DNA from: CAYZFD01 sp964477735
GTDB lineage: Bacteria > Bacteroidota > Bacteroidia > Flavobacteriales > Flavobacteriaceae
Length of the DNA stretch: 16,105 nucleotides
Direction: 5' to 3'
Assembly (NCBI GenBank): GCA_964477735.1
Contig: CAYZFD010000033.1
Span: 1 to 16,105, forward strand
The notes under the pieces were generated by a model, which ran no database searches, was not told the origin of the DNA, and saw nothing but the letters and a program-made list of their open reading frames with translations. A program made the position numbers and the translations under genes. Positions 7,104 to 15,135 of the stretch are shown here, one piece after another; the stretch's first letter is position 1, and every line of letters starts with the position of its first letter.

Positions 7104-7847
7104 ATGCAAGTGATTGTTATTGGTCGTGGAAATTTAGCCAAGCACCTCATCGAAGGTCTTAAGCCAATTCTCAATAAAAGTTTGACCCAGCTGATAAGAA
7201 CAAGCAACAACAATGTGGATGTTGGGTGTTCTACAAACTGGGAACAATTGCCCAGCACAGCCCTATACCTATTGGCTATCAGCGATGATGCTATCGAACA
7301 AGTGGCGCATGAACTTCCTTCAGATGCTACAGTTTTGCATTGTTCAGGCTCAAAACCCATGTCTCTACTTCCTCAAGCAAATGCCGGTGTGCTTTATCCA
7401 TTACAAACCTTCACAAAAGATCAAAAAATGAAATGGTCTGAAGTGCCCATTTTTATCGAAGCTAAATCAGAAAAGGCCAAACAAAGTTCAATAGAGATCT
7501 CAAAAATTCTTGGGGGTAAAACCTATTTTTTGAATTCCAAAAAGCGCCTTCAAATGCACATGGCCGCCGTTTGGAGCAATAATTTCACCAATCATTTGCT
7601 GGGAATCGCTTACGAAATTTGTCGAAAAAACCAACTGCCTTGGGAAGCCTTACATCCAATAATTTTAGAAACTGCACAAAGGGCGTCAATGCATCCACCC
7701 CACAGCATTCAAACGGGTCCTGCAAGTCGAGGAGATGCAGGAATCATTCAGCAACATTTGGAAGAAATCCATGATGATCAGCTGAAAGAAATTTATGATT
7801 TATTGAGCCATAATATCATCCAAACACAACACAATAAAAACAAATAG
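7104..7847 (+). CDS. Rossmann-like and DUF2520 domain protein
   Basis: A 247-aa protein with an N-terminal Rossmann fold (VIVIGRGNLAKHL, residues 3-15, GxGNLA dinucleotide motif) and a C-terminal all-helical DUF2520 domain (about 120-245) with the conserved TGPASRGD segment. The architecture resembles NADP-dependent oxidoreductases of the 6-phosphogluconate dehydrogenase / ketopantoate reductase type; the substrate is unknown. The ATG at 7104 is required for the first beta strand. It is the first gene of a tightly packed operon, 2 nt before the kdsC-like gene. The DUF2520-kdsC-maf order is recalled as common in Flavobacteriia. Confidence 0.87.
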   Translation: MQVIVIGRGNLAKHLIEGLKPILNKSLTQLIRTSNNNVDVGCSTNWEQLPSTALYLLAISDDAIEQVAHELPSDATVLHCSGSKPMSLLPQANAGVLYPLQTFTKDQKMKWSEVPIFIEAKSEKAKQSSIEISKILGGKTYFLNSKKRLQMHMAAVWSNNFTNHLLGIAYEICRKNQLPWEALHPIILETAQRASMHPPHSIQTGPASRGDAGIIQQHLEEIHDDQLKEIYDLLSHNIIQTQHNKNK

Positions 7848-7849
7848 GC

Positions 7850-8374
7850 ATGATGCAATACAAACAAAAACTTAAGGATATTAAACATTTTGTTTTGGAT
7901 GTCGATGGCGTCCTCACAGATGGTTCGATCACCATCACCACTACTGGAGAAATGGTACGTACCATGAATGTCAAAGATGGTTATGCCCTTAAAGCTGCTT
8001 TGGGCTGTGGCTATGGGGTGTGCATCATTTCGGGTGGCACCAACGAAGGGGTGCGTGAACGCCTAAAAGCCTTGGGCATTACTGACATTTATTTGGGAGC
8101 TCACCACAAAAAAGAAATTTTAGAAGAATATCTAGAATGCTACAACATAGATCCGAAAACAGTGGCCTATATGGGCGATGACATTCCAGACATTCCAGCC
8201 CTACTCCAAGTGGGTTTACCAACCTGCCCAAACGATGCCGCTCCAGAAGTTAGGGAAGTTTCGGCCTATATTTCGCATAAGGCTGGTGGCCAGGGTTGCG
8301 TGCGAGATCTCATTGAGCAAGTATTAAAGGTTCATGGAAAATGGCAAAAAATTTATGATGCTGGATTTCACTAA
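7850..8374 (+). CDS. kdsC: HAD-family phosphatase, KdsC-like (Kdo 8-phosphate phosphatase)
   Basis: Expected to hydrolyse 3-deoxy-D-manno-octulosonate 8-phosphate to Kdo for lipopolysaccharide core synthesis, in the cytoplasm. It is 174 aa, the cap-less C0 HAD size typical of tetrameric KdsC. Motif I is DVDGVLTDG (17-25; nucleophile D17, acid D19), motif II is ISGG (60-63, S61), and motif IV is GDDIPD (109-114). Two adjacent ATGs (7850, 7853) are possible. It ends 17 nt inside maf. A related sugar-phosphate substrate is possible, since HAD specificity cannot be read from motifs alone. Confidence 0.87.
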   Translation: MMQYKQKLKDIKHFVLDVDGVLTDGSITITTTGEMVRTMNVKDGYALKAALGCGYGVCIISGGTNEGVRERLKALGITDIYLGAHHKKEILEEYLECYNIDPKTVAYMGDDIPDIPALLQVGLPTCPNDAAPEVREVSAYISHKAGGQGCVRDLIEQVLKVHGKWQKIYDAGFH

Positions 8375-8960
8375 ATCAAACCCTTTAGCGCCCTACAAAC
8401 TGGTGCTGGGATCTGCTTCACCTAGAAGACAAGAGCTGTTGCAACAAATGGGATTTAGTTTTGAAGTACGCATCGCAAATGTTGATGAAAATTATCCCCA
8501 GCACTTATGCCATCACGAAATCACCGACTACATAGCCACACAAAAAGCACAAGCACTTAGGAAAACCATCAAGGAAAATGAACTTTTACTCACCGCCGAC
8601 ACGCTAGTTTGGCATCGTGAAAAGGCACTAGGAAAACCCAAATCAAGCGAAGAAGCTAAAGAAATGTTGTGCCAACTGTCTGGAAAAACCCACGAGGTGA
8701 TTACCTCTATTTGCTTGTTAAACAAGCAGCATATGCTTTGCGAACACGATACAACACAAGTGACTTTTAACACGCTTCGAGACAGGGACATTGATCATTA
8801 CATAGAAAAATTTAGACCTTTGGACAAAGCAGGTAGTTACGGCATTCAAGAGTGGATAGGTTTGATCGGTGTTGAGAAAATAGAAGGAAATTACCAGAAC
8901 GTAGTGGGGCTTCCAACCACACTGGTTTACAAGATGATAAAAAACTTGTCTTCTACTTAA
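8358..8960 (+). CDS. maf: Maf-family nucleoside triphosphate pyrophosphatase
   Basis: House-cleaning pyrophosphatase that hydrolyses non-canonical or excess nucleoside triphosphates (dTTP/UTP type in YhdE relatives) to monophosphates. With the ATG at 8358 it is 200 aa. The catalytic SASPRRQELL (19-28), the TADTLV segment with D81, GKPKSSEEA, LSGKTHEV and the C-terminal GSYGIQEW...GNYQNVVGLP all match Maf. ATGs at 8334 and 8355 are also in frame; 8358 is chosen because flavobacterial Maf proteins begin close to the first strand and it gives the smallest overlap (17 nt) with kdsC. Confidence 0.92.
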   Translation: MLDFTKSNPLAPYKLVLGSASPRRQELLQQMGFSFEVRIANVDENYPQHLCHHEITDYIATQKAQALRKTIKENELLLTADTLVWHREKALGKPKSSEEAKEMLCQLSGKTHEVITSICLLNKQHMLCEHDTTQVTFNTLRDRDIDHYIEKFRPLDKAGSYGIQEWIGLIGVEKIEGNYQNVVGLPTTLVYKMIKNLSST

Positions 8961-8996
8961 AATTGCTTAAATTGTACCTTCAAAATTAATCCTAAG

Positions 8997-9875
8997 GTGC
9001 ATCGGAGTTTCTTTATCATTTTATGCATTGGGCTAACGGCCTGCACTCCAAATGCCGTTGAGAAACCAGCGTCATTAAAACTTTCAAAAGCTTTTCGAAC
9101 CTATTGGTATCAAGGAAATGCAGAGATCAGTAGCTATAATTTAAGCCAGTCTCGCTACGGAGAAAATCGCTCGGGCGAGGCCGTTTTAATTTTTGTTACG
9201 GAAGATTTTTTAAGCCCTGCACAAGTAAAAGCCAACAAAAGAAGTTCCTCGACGATTCCGATCCTAAAATTAAATCAAACCAAGCATTTTTTAACCGGAA
9301 TTTATCCCTACTCCATCATGACTTCTTGTTTTATGCCTGTCAAAAAGGAAGGGCATGCTTTGAAAGTGACCCATAGCGTTCAGGAATGGTGTGGACAAAC
9401 CTACTTTCAACTTAACAATAGATCGAATTTTGAAGTGTTAGGGCACTCCTATTTTGAAGGCGAAGCAGATCAAAGTTTTGCATTGCCCAAAACTTGGTTG
9501 GAGGATGAAATCTGGACCCTGATCCGACTACGACCGGAAGCCTTACCTCAAGGAAACATCAACATCATACCCAGTTTTGAATCTCTGCGTTTAAACCATC
9601 AAACCCCAAAAGCACTTCAAGCAACTGCTCATTTAAAAAAAGGCGATATCCTGAGTCGATACACCCTAAATTATTCAAATAGAAGTCTTCTGATCACTTT
9701 CAAAAGTACTTTTCCTTTTGAAATTGAGTCTTGGGAAGAACGCCTAGAAAAAAATGGACAAACTCAGCTCACCTCGGCCACCATAAAGAAACGCCTAAAA
9801 ACACCCTATTGGACGCAAAACAAAAACGAGCATCTTTGGTTGCGCGACAGCCTTCAATTATATTCTAAACTATGA
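8997..9875 (+). CDS. Conserved flavobacterial lipoprotein of unknown function
   Basis: A 292-aa protein starting at GTG with a short hydrophobic signal and lipobox LTAC (C16), so probably lipidated and envelope-located. The body begins AFRTYWYQGNAEISSYNLSQSRYGE and contains VLIFVTEDFL, TGIYPYSIM and QEWCGQTYFQL, conserved segments that I recall from Flavobacteriia homologues, often labelled 'septum formation inhibitor Maf'. That label looks like a carry-over from the neighbouring real maf, because no Maf motif is present. No catalytic motif is recognised. It starts 36 nt after maf and ends in an ATGA overlap with the PIG-L gene. Confidence 0.82.
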   Translation: MHRSFFIILCIGLTACTPNAVEKPASLKLSKAFRTYWYQGNAEISSYNLSQSRYGENRSGEAVLIFVTEDFLSPAQVKANKRSSSTIPILKLNQTKHFLTGIYPYSIMTSCFMPVKKEGHALKVTHSVQEWCGQTYFQLNNRSNFEVLGHSYFEGEADQSFALPKTWLEDEIWTLIRLRPEALPQGNINIIPSFESLRLNHQTPKALQATAHLKKGDILSRYTLNYSNRSLLITFKSTFPFEIESWEERLEKNGQTQLTSATIKKRLKTPYWTQNKNEHLWLRDSLQLYSKL

Positions 9876-12385
9876 AACCTATTTTGATTTCTTTGTTGGT
9901 ATTTGCATTTTCGCTAAACGCCAAAGCACAAGAAGAACCCACAATTTGGAATAGCGCTAGCATATTTCACAAAATGCAACAACTCCCAGTGTTGTCGAGC
10001 GTGCTCTACTTGGCGGCCCATCCCGACGATGAAAACACAAGACTGATTTCCTATTTTTCTAATGAAGTGCATGCCCAAACCGCCTATCTGTCGTTAACAC
10101 GGGGCGATGGAGGGCAAAATCTTATTGGGCAAGAATTACGTGAGCAACTAGGCGTTTTGAGAACGCAAGAATTACTTGCTGCTCGCAATATCGATGGTGG
10201 TCGCCAATGGTTTACCAGAGCCAATGACTTTGGATATTCAAAAACCCCAAAAGAAACACTAAAAATTTGGGATGAAAACGAAGTTTTAAAAGACATGGTA
10301 TGGGTAATACGAAACCAACAACCCGACATTATCATCAACAGGTTTGACCACAGAACAGGTGGAACTACACATGGTCACCATACGGCTTCAGCCATGCTCA
10401 GTTTAAAAGCGGCAAAAATGGCTAATGATCCAAGCGCTTATCCCGAACAACTCGCGTTTGTAAAGCCCTGGAAAGTCTCTCGCATATTCTTTAATACCTC
10501 ATGGTGGTTCTATGGAAGTGCTGAAAACTTTGAAAAAGCCGATAAATCTAAGCTCATCTCCGTGAATACAGGGGTGTACTATCCCGAATTGGGTGTTTCT
10601 AACAATGAAATCGCAGCATGGAGTCGAAGTCAGCATCGCTGTCAGGGGTTTGGAAGCCGCACCGAAAGAGGAACAGCCCTTGAATATTTAGAGCTAATTG
10701 AAGGTCAAATGCCCAACAGTCATCCGCTAGAAGGGATCAACACCACGTGGTCTCGGGTCGAGGGTGGAAAAGAAATTGCCATGCTTGTGGACCATTTGAT
10801 CAACACCTATCAACTCAACAACCCTGAAGCCAGTATTCCGCAGCTTCTAACCCTACACAAAGCCATTAAAAAACTCCCTGATCAACCTTGGAAAACGATC
10901 AAATTAAAAGCTACTGAAGAACTCATACAGGCCTGTGCTGGGTTATTTGTTTCCCTCACCACTTCAACAAACAATACCACCCCTGGCAATTCACTTAAAG
11001 TAGATGTAGAGCTCACCAAACGTGCCAAAATCAAAATGGCCGTTGGCAGCATTATTTTCAACAATCAAATACTTTCCGAAACCCTCACCTCTTTAGAGGA
11101 AAATAGGCCTCTGATACAAAATTTCGAAATCACGATCCCTAACAAATTTGCAAGCCCATACTGGCTCGAAGAAAAAGGCAACACAGGTTTATATCGCGTG
11201 GCTGACCAAAATTTAATTGGTTTACCCGAGAGGGTGCATCCACTACAAGCAACTGTCGAATTGTTCATTGATGATGAATCCTTTGTAATCCAAAAACCCA
11301 TTTCACATTTTTGGATTGATCCGGCTTTTGGCGAACGTTATGAGCCCGTTAGCATACTCCCTAAAATCACGACTAACCTCAGTCATGCCGTATTTCTTTT
11401 TTCAGATAAAAACACACAGGAAATTGAGGTAGAGGTTATGGCCCAAGGGTCTGTTGAAAAGGTAACAGTCTCTCTTGAACTTCCTGATAATTGGCAGCAA
11501 ACACCCGAAAAACACACAACCTCCTTTGAAAAGGCTGAAACAAAAACATTTGTTTTCAAAATTAAGCCCCCACAACAAACGCATGTGGGCACTGTGAAAG
11601 CCATGGCTTATACACCTCAAGAAACCTTTGACAAAACCATTATTGAAATCGATTATGATCACATTCCAAAACAAACACTGCTCATGCCAAGTGAAGCCAA
11701 GATTGTGAAAATCGATTTGGCAAAAGCAGGACAAAAAATTGGATATTTACAAGGTGCTGGTGATGCAGTTCCCGATGCCCTCAAACAAATTGGATATACT
11801 GTCATTCCTCTTAAAGACGAGCAAATCAACCCCCAAAACTTGGCTGATTTCGATGCAGTGGTAGTGGGCATTAGAGCATTTAATGTGGTTGAAAACATTG
11901 AAGATATTGCGCAAAGCCTTTTTGAATATTCAAAGCAAGGGGGCACCCTAGTGTTGCAATACAACACCAGTCGGGGATTAAAAACAAACCAACTAACCCC
12001 TTACCCCATCTCTTTGTCGAGAGTTCGCATAGCAGAGGAAAATGCCCCTGTTTCTTTCGTTAATCCTGATCACGAAGCCCTAAAAACCCCAAACAAAATC
12101 ACCAAATCAGATTTTGACGGATGGATACAAGAAAGGGGACTATATTTCCCCAATCAATGGGATGAAAACTTTGTTCCTCTTCTTCGAATGCACGATCAAA
12201 ATGAAGCCCCTAGCGATGGAAGTTTGCTTGTAGGTACCTACGGAGAGGGTCATGTGGTTTATACAAGTTTGAGCTTTTTCAGGCAGCTTCCGGCAGGTGT
12301 TCCTGGCGCATTCAGGCTTTTTGCCAATCTCCTATCTCTGGGCAATCAACCCAAGGCCAAGCAACAATCAGAAAATCATGAATAG
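9872..12385 (+). CDS. Secreted PIG-L family deacetylase with C-terminal GATase-like domain
   Basis: An 837-aa exported protein: signal peptide 1-20 (MKPILISLLVFAFSLNAKAQ), then a PIG-L/LmbE zinc-dependent N-deacetylase domain with the metal motif AHPDDE (49-54; H50, D53) and the second histidine motif HGHH (167-170). A beta-rich middle region (about 350-600) follows, then a class I glutamine-amidotransferase-like fold at about 620-825 (KIGYLQGAGDAVPDAL..., DAVVVGIRAF, GGTLVLQYN) in which I see no cysteine nucleophile. The family removes acetyl groups from N-acetylglucosamine-type sugars; the actual substrate is unknown. It overlaps the lipoprotein gene by 4 nt and the small membrane ORF by 8 nt. 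Pairing with an SSS symporter suggests processing and uptake of an amino-sugar compound (inference). Confidence 0.9.
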   Translation: MKPILISLLVFAFSLNAKAQEEPTIWNSASIFHKMQQLPVLSSVLYLAAHPDDENTRLISYFSNEVHAQTAYLSLTRGDGGQNLIGQELREQLGVLRTQELLAARNIDGGRQWFTRANDFGYSKTPKETLKIWDENEVLKDMVWVIRNQQPDIIINRFDHRTGGTTHGHHTASAMLSLKAAKMANDPSAYPEQLAFVKPWKVSRIFFNTSWWFYGSAENFEKADKSKLISVNTGVYYPELGVSNNEIAAWSRSQHRCQGFGSRTERGTALEYLELIEGQMPNSHPLEGINTTWSRVEGGKEIAMLVDHLINTYQLNNPEASIPQLLTLHKAIKKLPDQPWKTIKLKATEELIQACAGLFVSLTTSTNNTTPGNSLKVDVELTKRAKIKMAVGSIIFNNQILSETLTSLEENRPLIQNFEITIPNKFASPYWLEEKGNTGLYRVADQNLIGLPERVHPLQATVELFIDDESFVIQKPISHFWIDPAFGERYEPVSILPKITTNLSHAVFLFSDKNTQEIEVEVMAQGSVEKVTVSLELPDNWQQTPEKHTTSFEKAETKTFVFKIKPPQQTHVGTVKAMAYTPQETFDKTIIEIDYDHIPKQTLLMPSEAKIVKIDLAKAGQKIGYLQGAGDAVPDALKQIGYTVIPLKDEQINPQNLADFDAVVVGIRAFNVVENIEDIAQSLFEYSKQGGTLVLQYNTSRGLKTNQLTPYPISLSRVRIAEENAPVSFVNPDHEALKTPNKITKSDFDGWIQERGLYFPNQWDENFVPLLRMHDQNEAPSDGSLLVGTYGEGHVVYTSLSFFRQLPAGVPGAFRLFANLLSLGNQPKAKQQSENHE

Positions 12386-12464
12386 AAAAAATTACATCGC
12401 TGTTATCTTATTCAATATCCTGTTTGTGCTATTTTGTTATCTCATCATGAAAATTTACAACTAA
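12378..12464 (+). CDS. Small single-span membrane protein (28 aa) between deacetylase and symporter
   Basis: ATG at 12378 opens a 28-codon frame ending at TAA 12462-12464. The peptide starts MNRKNYIAVILFNILFVLFC and ends in MKIYN: a positive N-terminus, one hydrophobic helix (about 7-24) and a short basic tail. The start overlaps the PIG-L stop by 8 nt (ATGAATAG) and the stop is 2 nt before the symporter ATG, exactly the spacing used elsewhere in this operon. Several SSS transporters are known to need a small membrane partner (for example DUF485 or DUF4212 proteins), so an accessory role is plausible, but no homology can be shown from so short a sequence. Confidence 0.6.
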   Translation: MNRKNYIAVILFNILFVLFCYLIMKIYN

Positions 12465-12466
12465 AT

Positions 12467-14125
12467 ATGACCCACCTCGACTGGCTTGTTTTAGCAGGAA
12501 CTTTAATTTTTATTGTGGGCTATGGGATGTATAAAACCCGTGAGCAAAACAACAATATTGAGGATTTTATTGGCGGCGGAAAACGCGCCAATTGGCTCAC
12601 CATCGGCCTATCGGTAATGGCCACCCAAGCCAGTGCCATCACTTTCCTCTCAACACCAGGGCAGGCCTTTCATGACGGTATGGGATTTTTACAAATTTAC
12701 TTTGGTTTGCCACTCGCAGTGGTGATTGTTTGCCTTGTTTTTATTCCCATTTATCACAAATTGAAAGTCCTAACAGCTTATGAGTTTTTGGAAAACAGAT
12801 TTGATTTAAAAACACGAACCCTAGCAGCCGCATTGTTTTTGGTGCAGCGCGGCTTGGCGGCTGGCATCACCATCTTTGCTCCTGCCATCGTATTGTCTTC
12901 TGTTCTCGGATGGGATTTAAGGTGGCTCAACATCATTATTGGGTTGCTCGTCATACTCTATACGGTGAGTGGTGGGACGCAAGCCGTTAACATTACCCAA
13001 AAACAACAAATGTTTGTCATATTGTTAGGGATGGCTATTGCATTTGGTGTCATTTTAAACGCACTTCCCTCAGAAATAAACCTCCACAGTGCGCTAAAAA
13101 TTGCTGGGGAAAATGGTAAAATGAACATCCTGAATTTCTCTTTTGATTTAAGCAATCGCTACACGGTTTGGAGTGGCATCTTAGGCGGAATTTTCCTTTC
13201 ATTATCCTATTTCGGAACCGATCAAAGTCAAGTGCAACGCTACCTCAGCGGACGATCGCTAAAAGAAAGTCAATGGGGATTGCTATTCAATGGCTTACTA
13301 AAAATCCCCATGCAGTTTTTTATATTGCTGGTTGGCGTAATGGTTTTTGTATTTTATCAGTTCGAAACCGCACCGCTGCATTTCAATCCAACAGCAGTTG
13401 AAAATGTAATGGCCAGTCCACAAGCTGATGATTTTAAAAAATTAACCCTTGAAAACGAACAAACACAAAGGCAAATTAGAGCCTTGTTGATTGAAAAAAA
13501 CGAACAAAACAGCGCACAACTCAAAGCCCTTCAAGCCTTAGAAAAAACACAAAGAAACCAAGCCAAAAGCATCATCACTATGGCCTCACCCCAATCAGAA
13601 ACCAATGACAAAGACTATGTGTTTTTGTCTTTCATATTGGGTTATATGCCCAAAGGATTGATTGGTTTGCTATTGGCCGTCATTTTATCGGCAGCCATGT
13701 CTTCAACAGCCTCAGAACTAAACGCATTGGCGGCCACCACCACGGTGGATTTATACAAAAGAAATCACACTAAAAAACTAAGTGAAAAGCATTATTTAAA
13801 AGCTGGCCGATGGTTTACTTTTTTATGGGGTATAGTGGCGATTCTTTTTGCCTGCATAGGCACTTTATTCGATAACCTTATTCAGCTGGTTAACATTGTT
13901 GGATCTATTTTCTACGGAACAATTTTAGGCATTTTCTTACTCGCTTTCTTCTTTAAAAACATACGAAACGGTGTGGCATTTTGGGCCGCATGCGTCTCGC
14001 AACTCTTGGTCATAATTATTTTTAAACTTGATTGGGTAGGCTATTTATGGTTGAATTTTATTGGGGCCTTTGCCACCATTACTTTGGCGCATCTTTTTAA
14101 TTCATTCTCTGCCAAAAAAACATAA
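12467..14125 (+). CDS. Sodium:solute symporter (SSS family)
   Basis: A 552-aa inner-membrane Na+-coupled transporter of the SSS/SLC5 family with about 13 hydrophobic spans. Recognisable regions are EDFIGGGKRANWLTIGLSVMATQ (about 32-54), SGGTQAVNITQKQQ (168-181) and DQSQVQRYLSGRS (252-264), typical of Na+/sugar or Na+/proline symporters. A hydrophilic, glutamine- and lysine-rich insertion at about 301-383, with helical coiled-coil character, separates two spans. The ATG at 12467 is chosen over a TTG at 12434, because the latter lies inside the small membrane ORF. Substrate unknown; the upstream deacetylase hints at an amino sugar or glycan product. Last gene of its operon, followed directly by a hairpin terminator. 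Confidence 0.92.
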   Translation: MTHLDWLVLAGTLIFIVGYGMYKTREQNNNIEDFIGGGKRANWLTIGLSVMATQASAITFLSTPGQAFHDGMGFLQIYFGLPLAVVIVCLVFIPIYHKLKVLTAYEFLENRFDLKTRTLAAALFLVQRGLAAGITIFAPAIVLSSVLGWDLRWLNIIIGLLVILYTVSGGTQAVNITQKQQMFVILLGMAIAFGVILNALPSEINLHSALKIAGENGKMNILNFSFDLSNRYTVWSGILGGIFLSLSYFGTDQSQVQRYLSGRSLKESQWGLLFNGLLKIPMQFFILLVGVMVFVFYQFETAPLHFNPTAVENVMASPQADDFKKLTLENEQTQRQIRALLIEKNEQNSAQLKALQALEKTQRNQAKSIITMASPQSETNDKDYVFLSFILGYMPKGLIGLLLAVILSAAMSSTASELNALAATTTVDLYKRNHTKKLSEKHYLKAGRWFTFLWGIVAILFACIGTLFDNLIQLVNIVGSIFYGTILGIFLLAFFFKNIRNGVAFWAACVSQLLVIIIFKLDWVGYLWLNFIGAFATITLAHLFNSFSAKKT

Positions 14126-14126
14126 A

Positions 14127-14150
14127 AAAAGCGCCTCGTAAGACGCTTTT
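14127..14150. terminator. Rho-independent terminator, probably bidirectional
   Basis: AAAAGCGCCT (14127-14136), loop CGTA, AGACGCTTTT (14141-14150): a 10-bp stem with one C-A mismatch, flanked by an A tract on the left and ending in Ts on the right. It begins 2 nt after the symporter stop and lies between two convergent genes, so it can stop both transcripts. Confidence 0.85.
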
Positions 14151-14170
14151 GATTTCGAAATATTTCATTT

Positions 14171-15013
14171 TTACTTAGACCATGCTGCGATCGATTCTTT
14201 ATTCATTTTAACATAATCAGCATTGCCCGCTTTTTCGGCTGCTGCCAAAGATTTTTTAGCTGCAGCTATGGCAGCCTTAGTCTGCCCCATTTTAGCATAA
14301 ATTAATGATTGTTGACGCATCATCCAAAAAGCCTCAGGACGTAATTCAACCGCTTTTTCAATCCAATTTTTGGCTTGCTTCAACTCCAAATTTTCTTGCA
14401 AATAATAAACAGCTGCACCATAGTAGTCATTGGCTTGAGGTGAAGCTTGCATCACTTTTTCAATACTGGCCATCACCTTTTGGTGAGTAGGCACCTCAAT
14501 GGCCACAGAAACCTGAGTATTTTCCCAAGCAATAACCAAAGAAGCGCCAGCATTGTTGAGGTTTTGAATGCTAATAGAAAACGATTCGACAGTTTGAGCA
14601 TTCTTTTCAACTTCAGCCTCGGCTGTAGCCACGACTTTGGCAGCATCCCAATCTTGTGGAACACCCCAATTGCCACTGTCACTGTAAAGTAGAACTTCCC
14701 ATGATGACGATCCAGGTTTGGAATAAATGGCATAAGTACCTGCCTTCACTTTTTGACCGCCAAAAATTATGTCGTCACTAAAAGATATTTTTGTATTGGC
14801 ATTGGCACCCGTTCTCCAAAGTTTGTTAAATGGAACCAAATCACCAAAAATGGTGCGCCCGCGCATGGCCGGACGAGAATACTCGATGGTGACATCAGTG
14901 AGCCCTACTTTCTGTTCCAATTTAGCACTTGGACTAGGTTGAGGGGTTTGCAATTGTGCAAAAAGGGCTAGACTAAATAAAGTAGCCATAGTCGTTAAAA
15001 CAAATTTTTTCAT
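14171..15013 (-). CDS. Exported DUF2911 protein with C-terminal TPR-like repeats
   Basis: A 280-aa protein with a cleavable signal peptide (MKKFVLTTMATLFSLALFAQ, 1-20), a DUF2911 domain at about 28-172 (VTIEYSRPAMRGRTIFGDLVPF, LWRTGANANTKISFS and AGTYAIYSKP are its hallmarks) and an alanine-rich helical C-terminus (about 195-278) with TPR-like pairs. Periplasmic or outer-membrane-associated location is expected; the function of DUF2911 is unknown. The ATG at 15013 is chosen because it starts the signal peptide directly; an upstream in-frame start at 15037 would add MGNFKLNI. Monocistronic, with its stop 20 nt from the shared terminator. The upstream gap (15014-15135) has a near-match TAAATTTTG (15045-15053) on this strand but no clear -33 element. 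Confidence 0.87.
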   Translation of the reverse strand: MKKFVLTTMATLFSLALFAQLQTPQPSPSAKLEQKVGLTDVTIEYSRPAMRGRTIFGDLVPFNKLWRTGANANTKISFSDDIIFGGQKVKAGTYAIYSKPGSSSWEVLLYSDSGNWGVPQDWDAAKVVATAEAEVEKNAQTVESFSISIQNLNNAGASLVIAWENTQVSVAIEVPTHQKVMASIEKVMQASPQANDYYGAAVYYLQENLELKQAKNWIEKAVELRPEAFWMMRQQSLIYAKMGQTKAAIAAAKKSLAAAEKAGNADYVKMNKESIAAWSK

Positions 15014-15135
15014 GATATTGAGTTTAAAATTCCCCACGAACTTACAAAATTTAGCACATAAGTAATGTTTATTCTAACTTTCGGCTAAAGGATTGTATTT
15101 TAGCGGCAGGAAAAGATGGATTAATCCCAATTTTA

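Noticed and set aside
8713..8727. Palindrome GCTTGTT-A-AACAAGC inside maf.
   Set aside because: It resembles the carH arms only loosely, has a 1-nt centre rather than the wide spacer, and lies in a coding region far from a promoter.
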